Assembly: GCF_018129065.1 (NCBI RefSeq)
Contig: NZ_JAAEDM010000004.1
Coordinates: 85,078 to 149,077 of the forward strand
Source: Neoroseomonas soli
Lineage (GTDB): Bacteria > Pseudomonadota > Alphaproteobacteria > Acetobacterales > Acetobacteraceae
Length of the DNA: 64,000 nt
Reading direction: 5' to 3'
The first letter of the stretch is position 1. Each line of letters begins with the position of its first letter. Positions 27,694-36,327 of the stretch are shown in pieces. The notes under the pieces are model-generated. The model had not been told where the DNA came from, did not search any database, and saw only the letters and a list, made by a program, of their open reading frames with translations. The position numbers and the translations under genes are program-made.

Positions 27694-28845
27694 ATGAGAG
27701 TTGCGGTCCTGTTGGAACGGCGGAACGGGGAGACCCGAGTCGCGGCTACGCCCGAAACGGTCAAGAAATATATCGGCATGGGTCTCGAGGTGACGGTCGA
27801 GCAGGGGGCGGGCCTCGCCTCCGGCATCACCGACGCCGCCTATGCGGAAGCCGGCGCGAAGCTCGCCGCCGATGCGGCCGGGGCGCTCGCCGGGGCGGGC
27901 ATCGTGCTCAAGGTCCGCGCGCCGCTCGCCGCCGGGGAAGGGGAGGTGGACGAGTTCTCCGCCATCCCGCGCGGCGCGCTGCTGATCGGCACGCTCGGCG
28001 CCGACGCCGATGCCGCGGCCCGCTACGCCGCCGCGGGGATCGAGGCCTGCTCCATGGAATTGCTGCCGCGCATCACCCGCGCGCAGTCGATGGACGTGCT
28101 GTCCTCCCAGGCGAACCTCGCGGGCTACCGCGCGGTGATCGAGGGGGCCACGTCCTACGACAAGGGCTTCCCGATGATGATGACGGCGGCCGGCACCGTG
28201 CCCGCCGCCAATGTCTTCATCATGGGCGCGGGCGTGGCGGGGCTTCAGGCCATCGCCACCGCGCGCCGCCTCGGTGGCCGCGTCTCCGCCACCGACGTCC
28301 GGCCCGCGGCGAAGGAGGAGATCAAGTCCCTCGGCGCGTCCTTCGTCGGCTACGAGGACGAGGAGAGCAAGGCTGCCCAGACCGCCGGCGGCTACGCCAA
28401 GCAGCTCTCGGCCGAGTTCTACGCCAGGCAGGCCGAGGTCGTGGCCGCGCACATCGCCAAGCAGGACGTCGTGGTCTGCACCGCCCTGGTGCAGGGCCGC
28501 CGCGCGCCGACGCTGGTGACGGCCGCCATGGTCGCCTCGATGAAGCCGGGCTCCGTCATCGTGGACATCGCGGCGGATGCCGGCGGCAACTGCGCCGTGA
28601 CGAAGCCCGGCGAGATGGTGGTGACCGAGAACGGCGTGAAGGTGCTCGGCTTCACCAACTGGCCCGGGCGCCTGCCGGCGGCGTCGTCCGCGCTCTATGC
28701 GCGCAACCTCCTCACCTTCCTCTCGACCTTCTGGGACAAGGAAGCCAAGGCGCCGAAGCTGCCGGAGGAGGACGAGATCGTGAAGGGCGTGACGCTGACG
28801 CGCGGCGGCGCCGTGGTGCATCCGCTGATGAAGCCGGCGGCGTGA
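27694..28845 (+). CDS. pntAA: NAD(P) transhydrogenase subunit alpha part 1
   Basis: This 383-residue NAD(H)-binding domain I belongs to the proton-pumping transhydrogenase. It starts MRVAVLLERRNGETRVAATP and has the RAQSMDVLSSQANLAGYRAV block and the Rossmann loop GAGVAGLQAIATARRLG. VIVDIAADAGGNCAVTKPGE is characteristic of the family. In this three-gene form the membrane part is on a separate gene, 13 bases downstream. ATG 27694 follows GGGAGA. The complex couples the proton gradient to NADPH formation. Confidence 0.96.
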   Translation: MRVAVLLERRNGETRVAATPETVKKYIGMGLEVTVEQGAGLASGITDAAYAEAGAKLAADAAGALAGAGIVLKVRAPLAAGEGEVDEFSAIPRGALLIGTLGADADAAARYAAAGIEACSMELLPRITRAQSMDVLSSQANLAGYRAVIEGATSYDKGFPMMMTAAGTVPAANVFIMGAGVAGLQAIATARRLGGRVSATDVRPAAKEEIKSLGASFVGYEDEESKAAQTAGGYAKQLSAEFYARQAEVVAAHIAKQDVVVCTALVQGRRAPTLVTAAMVASMKPGSVIVDIAADAGGNCAVTKPGEMVVTENGVKVLGFTNWPGRLPAASSALYARNLLTFLSTFWDKEAKAPKLPEEDEIVKGVTLTRGGAVVHPLMKPAA

Positions 28846-28858
28846 GGGGGCAGGGACG

Positions 28859-29254
28859 ATGAACCCGACGGAACTCGCAACCCAGGCCCAGTCCATGGCG
28901 CAGCGCGCGCTGGAACTGGCCGAGCAGGCGCGGCGCGCGGCCGAGGTCGCCGCCCCCGTGGCCGCGGCCGCGGAGCCCTTCCTCTACCTGCTGACGATCT
29001 TCCTGCTCGCCTGCTTCGTGGGCTACCACGTGGTGTGGAACGTCACCCCGGCGCTGCACTCGCCGCTGATGGGCGTGACCAATGCCATCTCCTCGGTGAT
29101 CGTGGTGGGCGCGATCCTCGCCGCCGGCACGGCGGAAGGGACGGTGGCACGGATCTTCGGCTTCCTCGGTGTGACGCTCGCCGCGGTGAACATCTTCGGT
29201 GGCTTCATGGTGACGCGGCGGATGCTCGCCATGTTCAAGAAGAAGGGGGGCTGA
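28859..29254 (+). CDS. pntAB: NAD(P) transhydrogenase subunit alpha part 2
   Basis: This 131-residue membrane subunit has a charged helical N-terminus and then three transmembrane helices: the FLYLLTIFLLACFVGYHVVW stretch, SSVIVVGAILAAG and FGFLGVTLAAVNIFGGF. TPALHSPLMGVTNAISSVIV is the family signature. It forms part of the proton channel with PntB and lies between pntAA and pntB. Confidence 0.95.
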   Translation: MNPTELATQAQSMAQRALELAEQARRAAEVAAPVAAAAEPFLYLLTIFLLACFVGYHVVWNVTPALHSPLMGVTNAISSVIVVGAILAAGTAEGTVARIFGFLGVTLAAVNIFGGFMVTRRMLAMFKKKGG

Positions 29255-29258
29255 GCCG

Positions 29259-30665
29259 ATGGCGACCACGCTTTCGACGCTCGCCTACCTGGTCGCGTCG
29301 GTTCTCTTCATCCTCGCGCTGCGCGGGCTGTCCCATCCGGAGACCAGCCGCACCGGCAACATGTACGGCATGATCGGGATGGGCATCGCCATCCTGGCGA
29401 CGCTGTTCAAGCCGGGCATGGGCTTCGGCGGCATCGCGCTGATCGTCGCGGGGCTGGCCATCGGCGGCACGGTCGGTACCGTCGTCGCCCAGCGCATCCA
29501 GATGACGGCGCTGCCGCAGCTCGTCGCGGCCTTCCACTCGCTGGTCGGCATGGCGGCGGTCTTCGTCGCCGCGGCGGCCTTCTACGCGCCGGAATCCTTC
29601 GGCATCGGCACGCGCGGGCATATCCACGGGCAGTCGCTGGTGGAGATGTCGCTCGGCCTCGCCATCGGTGCCATCACCTTCTCCGGTTCCGTCATCGCCT
29701 TCGCGAAGCTCGCGGGGAAGATGTCGGGCGCGCCGATCACCTTCGGCGGGCAGCATTGGCTGAACCTCGCGCTCGGCATCCTGCTGCTGGTGCTGGTCAT
29801 CGCCTTCGTCGCCACGGGCAATGGGCTGCTGTTCTGGCTGATCGCGTTCCTGTCCTTCGCGCTCGGCTTCCTGCTGATCATCCCGATCGGCGGGGCGGAC
29901 ATGCCTGTCGTCGTGTCCATGCTGAACAGCTACTCGGGCTGGGCGGCGGCGGGCATCGGCTTCACCATCGGCAACCTGCTGCTGATCGTGACCGGCGCGC
30001 TGGTGGGCGCCTCCGGTGCGATCCTGTCCTACATCATGTGCAAGGGCATGAACCGCAGCATCATCAACGTGCTGCTGGGCGGGTTCGGGTCCGAGGGCGG
30101 CGTGGCTGCCGCCGGCGGCGGCGATGCCGACCGGCCGCCGGTCAAGGCAGGCTCGCCCGAGGACGCCGCCTACATGATGAAGAACGCGCAGAAGATCATC
30201 ATCGTGCCCGGCTACGGCATGGCGGTGGCCCAGGCGCAGCAGGTGCTCCGCGAGATGGCGGACCTGCTGAAGAAGGAAGGGGCGGAGATCAAGTACGCGA
30301 TCCACCCCGTTGCCGGCCGCATGCCCGGGCACATGAACGTGCTGCTGGCGGAAGCCAACGTGCCCTACGACGAGGTGTTCGAGCTCGAGGAGATCAACCC
30401 CGAGTTCGCGGATGCCGACGTCGCCTTCGTCATCGGCGCCAACGACGTGACCAACCCGGCGGCGAAGACCGACAAGTCGAGCGCGATCTACGGCATGCCG
30501 ATCCTGGACGTGGAGCGCGCCAAGACGGTGTTCTTCGTCAAGCGCGGCATGGCCTCCGGCTATGCCGGGGTGGAAAACGAGCTGTTCTTCCGCCCCAACA
30601 CCATGATGCTCTTCGGCGACGCCAAGAAGGTGACGCAGGAGATCGTGCAGTCGCTGCAGCGCTGA
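29259..30665 (+). CDS. pntB: NAD(P) transhydrogenase subunit beta
   Basis: This 468-residue subunit has an N-terminal half of about eight or nine membrane helices (AYLVASVLFILALRGLSHPE at the start) and a C-terminal NADP-binding domain III from ~290: IIIVPGYGMAVAQAQQ, HPVAGRMPGHMNVLLAEA, VIGANDVTNPAA and KRGMASGYAGVEN. Starts 4 bases after pntAB. Ends the operon; a repeat pair that could terminate it begins 12 bases downstream. Confidence 0.96.
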   Translation: MATTLSTLAYLVASVLFILALRGLSHPETSRTGNMYGMIGMGIAILATLFKPGMGFGGIALIVAGLAIGGTVGTVVAQRIQMTALPQLVAAFHSLVGMAAVFVAAAAFYAPESFGIGTRGHIHGQSLVEMSLGLAIGAITFSGSVIAFAKLAGKMSGAPITFGGQHWLNLALGILLLVLVIAFVATGNGLLFWLIAFLSFALGFLLIIPIGGADMPVVVSMLNSYSGWAAAGIGFTIGNLLLIVTGALVGASGAILSYIMCKGMNRSIINVLLGGFGSEGGVAAAGGGDADRPPVKAGSPEDAAYMMKNAQKIIIVPGYGMAVAQAQQVLREMADLLKKEGAEIKYAIHPVAGRMPGHMNVLLAEANVPYDEVFELEEINPEFADADVAFVIGANDVTNPAAKTDKSSAIYGMPILDVERAKTVFFVKRGMASGYAGVENELFFRPNTMMLFGDAKKVTQEIVQSLQR

Positions 30666-30676
30666 GGCTGAAGGCC

Positions 30677-30805
30677 GGGGGGGGGAAGCGAACTTCTCCC
30701 CCCGAACCCCCCTCAACCTTCTTTGGCGCCTGGGAACTGACAGCCCAGGGCATAGCCAAGAGGCCAAAGAAGGGAGGGGGATCGGGGGAGGTTCTCCTCC
30801 CCCGA
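30677..30805. repeat. Two GGGGGAG stem-loop repeats facing each other after pntB
   Basis: A first stem-loop (G-run and CTTCTCCCCCC, 30677-30703) is followed by CCTTCTTTGGC (30717-30727). The inverted counterpart starts GCCAAAGAAGG (30763-30773) and ends in TCGGGGGAGG / CCTCCCCCGA (30782-30791 and 30796-30805) with loop TTCT. The unit is related to 18106-18155 and 45353-45394. Together they make a long imperfect inverted repeat that could terminate transcription both ways. The rest of 30806-30977 shows no gene. Confidence 0.7.
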
Positions 30806-30977
30806 CCTTACTTGTCACTTCCATGAATCGCCGCCCGCAGTCCCCCGCTGAATGCGCGGGGCCGTTCGGGCGCGCCGGCAGCAATCGCCTTGGCGCCGCG
30901 CCGCCAGGCGATTGGTGTAGCATTGGGCGCAAGCGCCATGCCCGACACTGGCCGCACACGCTCTTCGGAGATGCGCT

Positions 30978-31733
30978 CTGGCCCAGGATATCGCCCTGTA
31001 CGCCGCCATCGGCTTCCTCGCCCAGTTGGTGGACGGGGCGATCGGCATGGCCTACGGGCTGACGGCGACCTCGGTGATGGTGGCGCAGGGTGTATCGCCC
31101 GCGGCCGCCTCCGCCGCCGTGCACGCGGCGGAGGTCGCCACCACCGGACTGTCGGGGCTGGCCCATTGGCGACTCGGGCATGTCGAGCCTCGCCTGCTGC
31201 GGCGCCTGGCGCTTCCCGGCATCCTGGGCGGCGTCGCCGGGGCCCTGCTGGCGGGGCAGCTGCCGATGGAGATCCTGAAGCCGGCGGTGAGCCTCTATCT
31301 GCTCGGCATGGGGTTCGTGGTGCTGTGGCGCGCCTGGATCGGGCTCGCGCCGGAGACCTCGGCGCCACCGTCGGACCCCATGCCGCTCGGCTTCGGCGGT
31401 GGCTTCCTCGATGCCGTGGGCGGCGGCGGCTGGGGGCCGATTGTCACGTCAACGCTGATCGGGCGCGGGCTCGATGCGAAGATCGCGATCGGCACCTCCA
31501 ACGCGGCGGAATTCTTCGTCACCTGCGCGGTCGCGGCGGCCTTCCTGACCTCGATCGGCGTGAGCATCTGGCCGCTGGCCGTGGGGCTGGTGATCGGCGG
31601 GGCGTTGGCCGCGCCGTTCGCGGCGCTGGCGACGCGACACATGCCGGTGCGGCCGCTGATGGCCATCGTCGGGATGGTGATCGTGCTGCTGTCGGGCTCG
31701 TCCCTGCTGCGCCACCTCGGCCTGCTGGCCTGA
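30978..31733 (+). CDS. TSUP-family (TauE/SafE) membrane permease, probable CTG start
   Basis: This 251-residue TSUP protein has about eight membrane helices and exports sulfite or a similar sulfur-containing anion. Family signatures are GFLAQLVDGAIGMAYGLTAT at the start and FGGGFLDAVGGGGWGPIVT in the middle. No ATG, GTG or TTG opens the first helix: the first one in frame is TTG 31026, which would cut the helix in half. CTG 30978, seven bases after GGAG (30967-30970), restores it and is used here. A one-base frameshift from ATG 30971 is the alternative. Confidence 0.8.
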   Translation: MAQDIALYAAIGFLAQLVDGAIGMAYGLTATSVMVAQGVSPAAASAAVHAAEVATTGLSGLAHWRLGHVEPRLLRRLALPGILGGVAGALLAGQLPMEILKPAVSLYLLGMGFVVLWRAWIGLAPETSAPPSDPMPLGFGGGFLDAVGGGGWGPIVTSTLIGRGLDAKIAIGTSNAAEFFVTCAVAAAFLTSIGVSIWPLAVGLVIGGALAAPFAALATRHMPVRPLMAIVGMVIVLLSGSSLLRHLGLLA

Positions 31734-31744
31734 GGCGCAGGCCT

Positions 31745-32773
31745 TCAGCGCGCCCCTTCGGGCCAGGGCATGCCGTGCAGCGGCTGGCCGGGACGCGCGC
31801 GTTCGAAATTCGTCCAGGTGCGGCAGTCGACGCGCGCCCAACCGCCGCCCGGGGGCGGGTCACCGAAGGCGATCGGCGGGCAGCGCTGGCTGGCGTCGAG
31901 CCGCGCCGCGGCCTCGTCCAGGTTCTGCCGGCGGGAGAAGCCGCGGTTCTCCCACCTTTCCCAGCGGATCATGCCGAGGTCCCGCGCGAACCAGATGCGC
32001 TCGAGGTGGGTGGATTGCGGGATCGGGACGGCCCGCCCGTAATGCTCGGTGACGATGGTGTCGATCATGGCCTCGCCCCGGCCGCCGGTGGTGTCCCGCC
32101 AGGGGATGGCGATGCGCGCGATGCGCCAGCGCGTCAGGCTCCCGTCGAAGGCAGGCGGGCAGGCTTCGATGCTCGGGGCCATGCGCAGCCGGGCGATGCG
32201 CTCGACCCAGCCATCCGGCCCCGGGCGGCCGGGCGCGGCCAGGAGCCAGCCCTGCATTCCGCCATCCGGTCCCCTGGCGCAGCCCGGGGACCGCATCCAG
32301 CCGCCGTGCCGGCCGTCGCCCGTGTAGATGATGTAGGCGCCGCCATCCTCGGGCGCGATGCGGATGACATGGGCGGCATCGCCGTGGGTGCCGTCGAAGA
32401 CCCCGAAGCTTCGCCCGTCGCCGCCGAAATCCATGGACTGGATGACGACGTCGCGGCCGAGCCAGGTCGCGCGCAACGAATCTGACGCCTGGAAGCCCTC
32501 GGGGCGGCGGGCGGCGATCGCCACCGCGGGCCAGTCATGCTTGCGGTAGGGCAGGGCGTCGGAGAAGCCGAGCGGGCGGCGGCGGGTGCAGCCGGGCTCC
32601 ACCGGCAGCAGCCCGGGCACCGGCGCGCCCCGCGCATCGACGCAGGCCACCTGGACCAGGAAGGGCACCCAGTCCTGCGCCCGCGCCGGGGCGGAAAATG
32701 CGAGCAACGGCGCGACAAGCGCCGAGGCCGCAAAAGCAAAGGCGCGGATCGCATGGGCGATCCGCGCCGGCAT
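31745..32773 (-). CDS. Secreted protein of unknown function
   Basis: I do not recognise this 342-residue protein. From ATG 32773 it has a signal peptide (hydrophobic AFAFAASALVAPLLAFSAPA, cleavage after PARAQ) and a soluble, Gly/Trp-rich mature part with repeated DGxxGGW-like turns and paired cysteines. A longer start at 32827 would follow the rpsU stop by two bases and has GAAGG upstream, so coupling to rpsU is possible. Probably periplasmic. Confidence 0.7.
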   Translation of the reverse strand: MPARIAHAIRAFAFAASALVAPLLAFSAPARAQDWVPFLVQVACVDARGAPVPGLLPVEPGCTRRRPLGFSDALPYRKHDWPAVAIAARRPEGFQASDSLRATWLGRDVVIQSMDFGGDGRSFGVFDGTHGDAAHVIRIAPEDGGAYIIYTGDGRHGGWMRSPGCARGPDGGMQGWLLAAPGRPGPDGWVERIARLRMAPSIEACPPAFDGSLTRWRIARIAIPWRDTTGGRGEAMIDTIVTEHYGRAVPIPQSTHLERIWFARDLGMIRWERWENRGFSRRQNLDEAAARLDASQRCPPIAFGDPPPGGGWARVDCRTWTNFERARPGQPLHGMPWPEGAR

Positions 32774-32829
32774 GAATTCAAGCGACCGAAGGCAGGAGAG
32801 GCGCGCCGCGAACGGACGCGCCGTCATCC

Positions 32830-33033
32830 TCAGAAGCCTTCGCGCTCCAGGCGCTTGCGCTCGACCTTGCGGGCGCGGCGGACGGCCTCGGCGGCCTCGC
32901 GCGCACGGCGCTCGGACGGCTTCTCGTAGTGCCGGCGAAGCTTCATCTCGCGGAACACGCCTTCCCGCTGAAGCTTCTTCTTGAGCGCCTTCAGCGCCTG
33001 GTCGATGTTGTTGTCCCGAACGACGACTTGCAC
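32830..33033 (-). CDS. rpsU: 30S ribosomal protein S21
   Basis: This 67-residue small-subunit protein helps start translation. From GTG 33033, preceded by a full AGGAGG nine bases upstream, it reads [20 protein letters not shown] and then the basic helix [21 protein letters not shown], matching S21 along its length. The C-terminal tail is Arg/Lys-rich. It is divergent from def and COQ9, an arrangement well known in alphaproteobacteria. Confidence 0.96.
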   Translation of the reverse strand: MQVVVRDNNIDQALKALKKKLQREGVFREMKLRRHYEKPSERRAREAAEAVRRARKVERKRLEREGF

Positions 33034-33215
33034 GCGGCGCAACCTCCTGCGCGTTGGATGTGGCAGAAAACAAAGACTTCCGGCGCGGCCGGTCACCCGG
33101 TCCGCGGAAGAGGCGCAGCGTGTAGCATGGATTCGCTTCGTTCCGGAAGCCCTCCCGCGCCAGCGAGACGCCCTATATCAAGGTCGGCGCCACTTTCCCG
33201 AGCCCCTGGACCGCC

Positions 33216-33737
33216 ATGGCCATCCTGAAGATCGCCCGCATGGGCCACCCCGTCCTGCTTGCCCCCGCCGCCGAGGTGGAGGACCCCACCGCGCCCGAGA
33301 TCCGGCGCCTGGTCGCCGACATGGCCGAAACGATGGAGGATTCCGGCGGCATCGGCCTTGCCGCGCCGCAGGTCCATGTCGGGCTGCGCCTGTTTGTCTG
33401 GCGCACCGGGGCGGGCGGCGTCTCCGCCCTGATCAACCCCGAGCTCGAGCAGGTGGGGGAGGAGACGGAGACCGCCTGGGAAGGCTGCCTTTCCATTCCC
33501 GGGCTGCGTGGCGCGGTCACCCGCGCCTCCCGCATCCGCTTCCGCGGCCTCGACATCGACGGCAGGGCCGTGGAGGGGGAGGCGGCGGGCCTCGTCGCCC
33601 GCGTCATGCAGCACGAGACGGACCACCTGGACGGCATCCTCTACCCGATGCGGATGGAGGACCTGGCCCTCTTCGGCTTCAACGAGGAACTCGCCCGTGC
33701 GGCCGCCCAGCGCGCCGCCGAGAAGGAGGAGACATGA
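33216..33737 (+). CDS. def: Peptide deformylase
   Basis: This 173-residue metalloenzyme removes the N-formyl group from new proteins. All three motifs are present: GIGLAAPQ, EGCLSIPG (Cys is a metal ligand; the family consensus is EGCLS) and QHETDHLDG (two His ligands and the catalytic Glu). The stop overlaps the start of the COQ9 gene by four bases (ATGA). No fmt gene follows, unlike many operons. Confidence 0.96.
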   Translation: MAILKIARMGHPVLLAPAAEVEDPTAPEIRRLVADMAETMEDSGGIGLAAPQVHVGLRLFVWRTGAGGVSALINPELEQVGEETETAWEGCLSIPGLRGAVTRASRIRFRGLDIDGRAVEGEAAGLVARVMQHETDHLDGILYPMRMEDLALFGFNEELARAAAQRAAEKEET

Positions 33738-34333
33738 CCGAGGCCGACCGCGACGCGCGCGACGCGGCAATTCGTGCGCTGCTGCCCCTGGTGCCGGCCC
33801 GCGGCTGGACCTCGCGGGCCATCGCCGCCGCCCTCGCCGGGGCCGGACTGCCGGAGGAGGAGGCGACCTTCCTCTTCCCCCGCGGCGCGGTCTCGGCGGT
33901 GGAGGCCTGGCTCGACCTCGCGGACCGCGAGATGGCTGAGGCGGCGGGCGACCTCTCCGCGCTGCGCACGCCGGACCGCATCCGCACATTGGTCGCCGCG
34001 CGGCTGCGGCAGGCGGCGCCGCACAAGGACGCGATGCGGCAGGCCACGGCGCTGCTCGCATTGCCCTGGAACGCGCCCGCCGGGCTGCGCGCGGCGGCGC
34101 GGACCGCCAGTGCCATGTGGTATGCGGCGGGCGACCGCTCGGCCGATTTCTCCTGGTACACGCGCCGCGCCAGCCTTGCCGCGATCTACGGCGCCACGCT
34201 CGCCTTCTGGCTGCGCGACGATTCGGAGGATATCGGCCCGGCACTGGATTTCCTCGACCGGCGCATGGCGGATCTGGCGCGGTTGACGCGCTGCCGCCGG
34301 CGCGGGGCGGCCGGGAAGGCAAAGGCGGCCTGA
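33734..34333 (+). CDS. COQ9-family protein (rpsU-divergent)
   Basis: This 199-residue all-helical protein belongs to the COQ9 family, a TetR-like fold that binds lipid intermediates of ubiquinone synthesis. It shows the N-terminal helix-turn-helix-like part (GWTSRAIAAALAGAGLPE), the central MWYAAGDRSADFSWYTRRASLAAIY segment that marks the family, and the terminal LARLTRCRRRGAAGK tail. Start codon overlaps the def stop. Confidence 0.87.
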   Translation: MTEADRDARDAAIRALLPLVPARGWTSRAIAAALAGAGLPEEEATFLFPRGAVSAVEAWLDLADREMAEAAGDLSALRTPDRIRTLVAARLRQAAPHKDAMRQATALLALPWNAPAGLRAAARTASAMWYAAGDRSADFSWYTRRASLAAIYGATLAFWLRDDSEDIGPALDFLDRRMADLARLTRCRRRGAAGKAKAA

Positions 34334-34517
34334 GCCTGCGGCGCCGTCTTCATGCCGGCATGCAACACATTGGTGCGGTTCGGGATTGAAGTTCGTTTTT
34401 CGATTCCGTTGCAGCGGGTGATGCGCTATCAGCGCCGGTCAGGAGCCTTGCTGCTGCTGCCCCTGCGGGCGCCGGCGCCAGGCCCGGACCATTCCTGCAG
34501 GGGAGCGCCCGGCGCCC

Positions 34518-35012
34518 ATGACCAAGTCCCGCACCATTCTGGCCGCGATCTGCGGCGTCATCCTGGCAGGGCCCGCCCTGGCCAATGCCTGCCTGCGGCC
34601 GGAGGAGCGCAGCGCGCTCGACGTCCGCGCGCTGCGCACCTACCTGATGGTGAGCGCGCTGAACTGCCGCCAGGGCGACAGCTACAACCAGTTCGTCCGC
34701 CGCTTCGGCAATGAACTCGGCGTCGCCGAGCGCGCCGCCGTCGCGCATTTCACGCGCGCCTATGGCGGGCAGAGCCGCACGCGCCTCGACTCCTACAACA
34801 CGAACCTCGCCAACGAGCATTCCGAGGACGCGATCCGCTCCGGCACCTTCTTCTGCCGTGACGCGGAGCCGCTGTTCCAGCGCGCCCTCGCGACGCCGGG
34901 TGGCGAGCTCGCGAAGTTCGCCGCCGAGCGCAACATCCCGCAGTCCTACACTGCCAGCGACTGCACCACGGCCGCGCCGGCGCCGCGCAGCGCACGTACG
35001 TCGCGCCGCTGA
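34518..35012 (+). CDS. Secreted protein of unknown function
   Basis: This 164-residue protein has a clear signal peptide (ILAAICGVILAGPALANA) and a cysteine-containing mature region (CLRPEER, LNCRQGD, FFCRDAEP, DCTTAA), so disulfides are likely. RTYLMVSALNCRQGDSYNQF resembles small conserved alphaproteobacterial periplasmic proteins without assigned function. I do not recognise a family beyond that. A strong hairpin terminator follows. Confidence 0.75.
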   Translation: MTKSRTILAAICGVILAGPALANACLRPEERSALDVRALRTYLMVSALNCRQGDSYNQFVRRFGNELGVAERAAVAHFTRAYGGQSRTRLDSYNTNLANEHSEDAIRSGTFFCRDAEPLFQRALATPGGELAKFAAERNIPQSYTASDCTTAAPAPRSARTSRR

Positions 35013-35034
35013 TCGGGGCTTCGTCCCGAACGCG

Positions 35035-35060
35035 AAGGGGCGGCCCTCGGGCCGCCCCTT
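35035..35060. terminator. GC-rich terminator hairpin between convergent genes
   Basis: AAGGGGCGGCC (35035-35045) and GGCCGCCCCTT (35050-35060) form a perfect 11-bp stem with loop CTCG, followed by CTGCGTTT on the plus strand. It lies between the secreted 164-residue protein and the convergent OmpA-like gene and can act in both directions. Confidence 0.8.
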
Positions 35061-35084
35061 CTGCGTTTCAGGGCTCGCCGCGGA

Positions 35085-36203
35085 TCAGCGAAGGACGATC
35101 TCGACCCGGCGGTTCTGCGGCTCGCGCGCGCCGTCGGCGGTGGGCACCAGCGGCTGGGTCTCGCCGAGCGCGGTGACGGAGAGCTCCTCCCGCGCGATGC
35201 CCAGGCGCACCAGCTCGGCGGCGACAGTTTCCGCACGGCGGCGGGAGAGCGCCTGGTTGTACTGCACCGTGCCGGAGCGGTCGGCATGGCCCGCCACCTC
35301 GATCCGGGTGCTGCGCTGCGTGCGGGCCTGCTGCGCCGCCTCGGCGATGATCTGGCGGGCGCGGTCGGTGAGATCGGCACGGTTCCAGTCGAAGAAGACC
35401 AGGAAGCTGCGTTGCGCCACCGGCGCGGCGGCAGGCGCCGGCGCGGGCGCCGAGGGGCGGGAGAGCGCGTAGCGCAGCCCCAGCATCAGGCTGTGGTTGT
35501 AGTTGTCGGGCTCTGCCGTGCCGGTGGCGACGGTCGCCCCCGTCGTCGGGTTGTCGAAGCGTGCGTGCAGCCGCGGCTGCAAGGTGCCGAGGAAGCGGTA
35601 TTCGGCGGTGACCGAGAGGCCGGGCGCGAATTCCAGCGGGAAGGCGAGGCCGGCGATGCCCTGGTAGGCGAAGCGGCCGTCGCTGTCGTCGATGGTCATG
35701 CGCAGGGCGCCGTTCTGGCCCACGCCGCGCACGCCGGCCCAGTCCGTGACGACATAGCCCGCACCGATGCCGACATAGGGCACCACCGGCCCGAAGACGC
35801 CGAGGTCGAGCATCAGGTTGCCCATGACGCCCCAGCTCTCCTGCCGGCCGCCGGGATCGCCGTTGCGGGCCCAGCCGGCGACGCCGGATGTGCCGTCCAC
35901 CTCGTTGCTGCGCCAGGACCCTTCGATCTCGGCCCGCAGGCCGTTGCCGAAGCCCCAGCCGAGGCTCAGCACGCCCGCGAATCCGGGGCCGAATCCCACC
36001 GTTCCGGAGGAGCCGTAGCCGGCCCGCCCGAGGCCGAGTGCGGCGGCTCCGCCGAGGTTGAGGTCCGAGTCGGGCACCAGGTTCATGCCGGCGCCGCCCG
36101 CGATGTAGGGGCCCTGCGGGAACTGCGCAGCCACCGGCGCGGCTGCGAGCGGAGCCGCGGCGAGGGCAAGGGCGAGGCGGAGGCGGTGGTGGGTGGGAAG
36201 CAT
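35085..36203 (-). CDS. OmpA-family outer membrane protein
   Basis: This 372-residue protein has a signal peptide (RLALALAAAPLAAAPVAAQ), an eight-stranded beta-barrel with alternating aromatic strands (PYIAGGAGMNLVPDSD, YVGIGAGYVVTDWAG, LSVTAEYRFLG), a short Ala/Pro linker and a C-terminal OmpA peptidoglycan-binding domain (FLVFFDWNRADLTDRARQII, IEVAGHADRSG, NRRVEIVLR). It anchors the outer membrane to the cell wall. Paralogue of the next gene; the C-terminal domains are very alike. Start at ATG 36203 assumed; a GTG at 36221 is possible. Confidence 0.92.
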   Translation of the reverse strand: MLPTHHRLRLALALAAAPLAAAPVAAQFPQGPYIAGGAGMNLVPDSDLNLGGAAALGLGRAGYGSSGTVGFGPGFAGVLSLGWGFGNGLRAEIEGSWRSNEVDGTSGVAGWARNGDPGGRQESWGVMGNLMLDLGVFGPVVPYVGIGAGYVVTDWAGVRGVGQNGALRMTIDDSDGRFAYQGIAGLAFPLEFAPGLSVTAEYRFLGTLQPRLHARFDNPTTGATVATGTAEPDNYNHSLMLGLRYALSRPSAPAPAPAAAPVAQRSFLVFFDWNRADLTDRARQIIAEAAQQARTQRSTRIEVAGHADRSGTVQYNQALSRRRAETVAAELVRLGIAREELSVTALGETQPLVPTADGAREPQNRRVEIVLR

Positions 36204-36273
36204 GGACGTATCTGGAATCACTGCGCGCGGCTGCGTGAAGTCTGCAGGAGGTCGTCGGTTGCTGCAATGCAGA

Positions 36274-36297
36274 AAGGGGCGCCTCGCGGCGCCCCTT
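36274..36297 (-). terminator. Terminator between the two OmpA-like genes
   Basis: AAGGGGCGCC (36274-36283) and GGCGCCCCTT (36288-36297) form a perfect 10-bp stem with a 4-base loop. On the minus strand it is followed by TCTGCATT. It ends the transcript of the upstream OmpA paralogue about 30 bases after its stop, so the two ompA genes are probably separate transcription units. The loop and arms are near copies of the 35035 terminator. Confidence 0.75.
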
Positions 36298-36327
36298 CCC
36301 TTGGAGACCTTGCGCTGTCGCGCAGGA

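Noticed and set aside
31026..31028. TTG 31026 as the TSUP start
   Set aside because: It would remove half of the first membrane helix and has no ribosome site; CTG 30978 with GGAG fits better.
36274..36297. Small RNA gene between the two ompA genes
   Set aside because: The hairpin is explained as a terminator of the upstream ompA; no independent promoter was visible.
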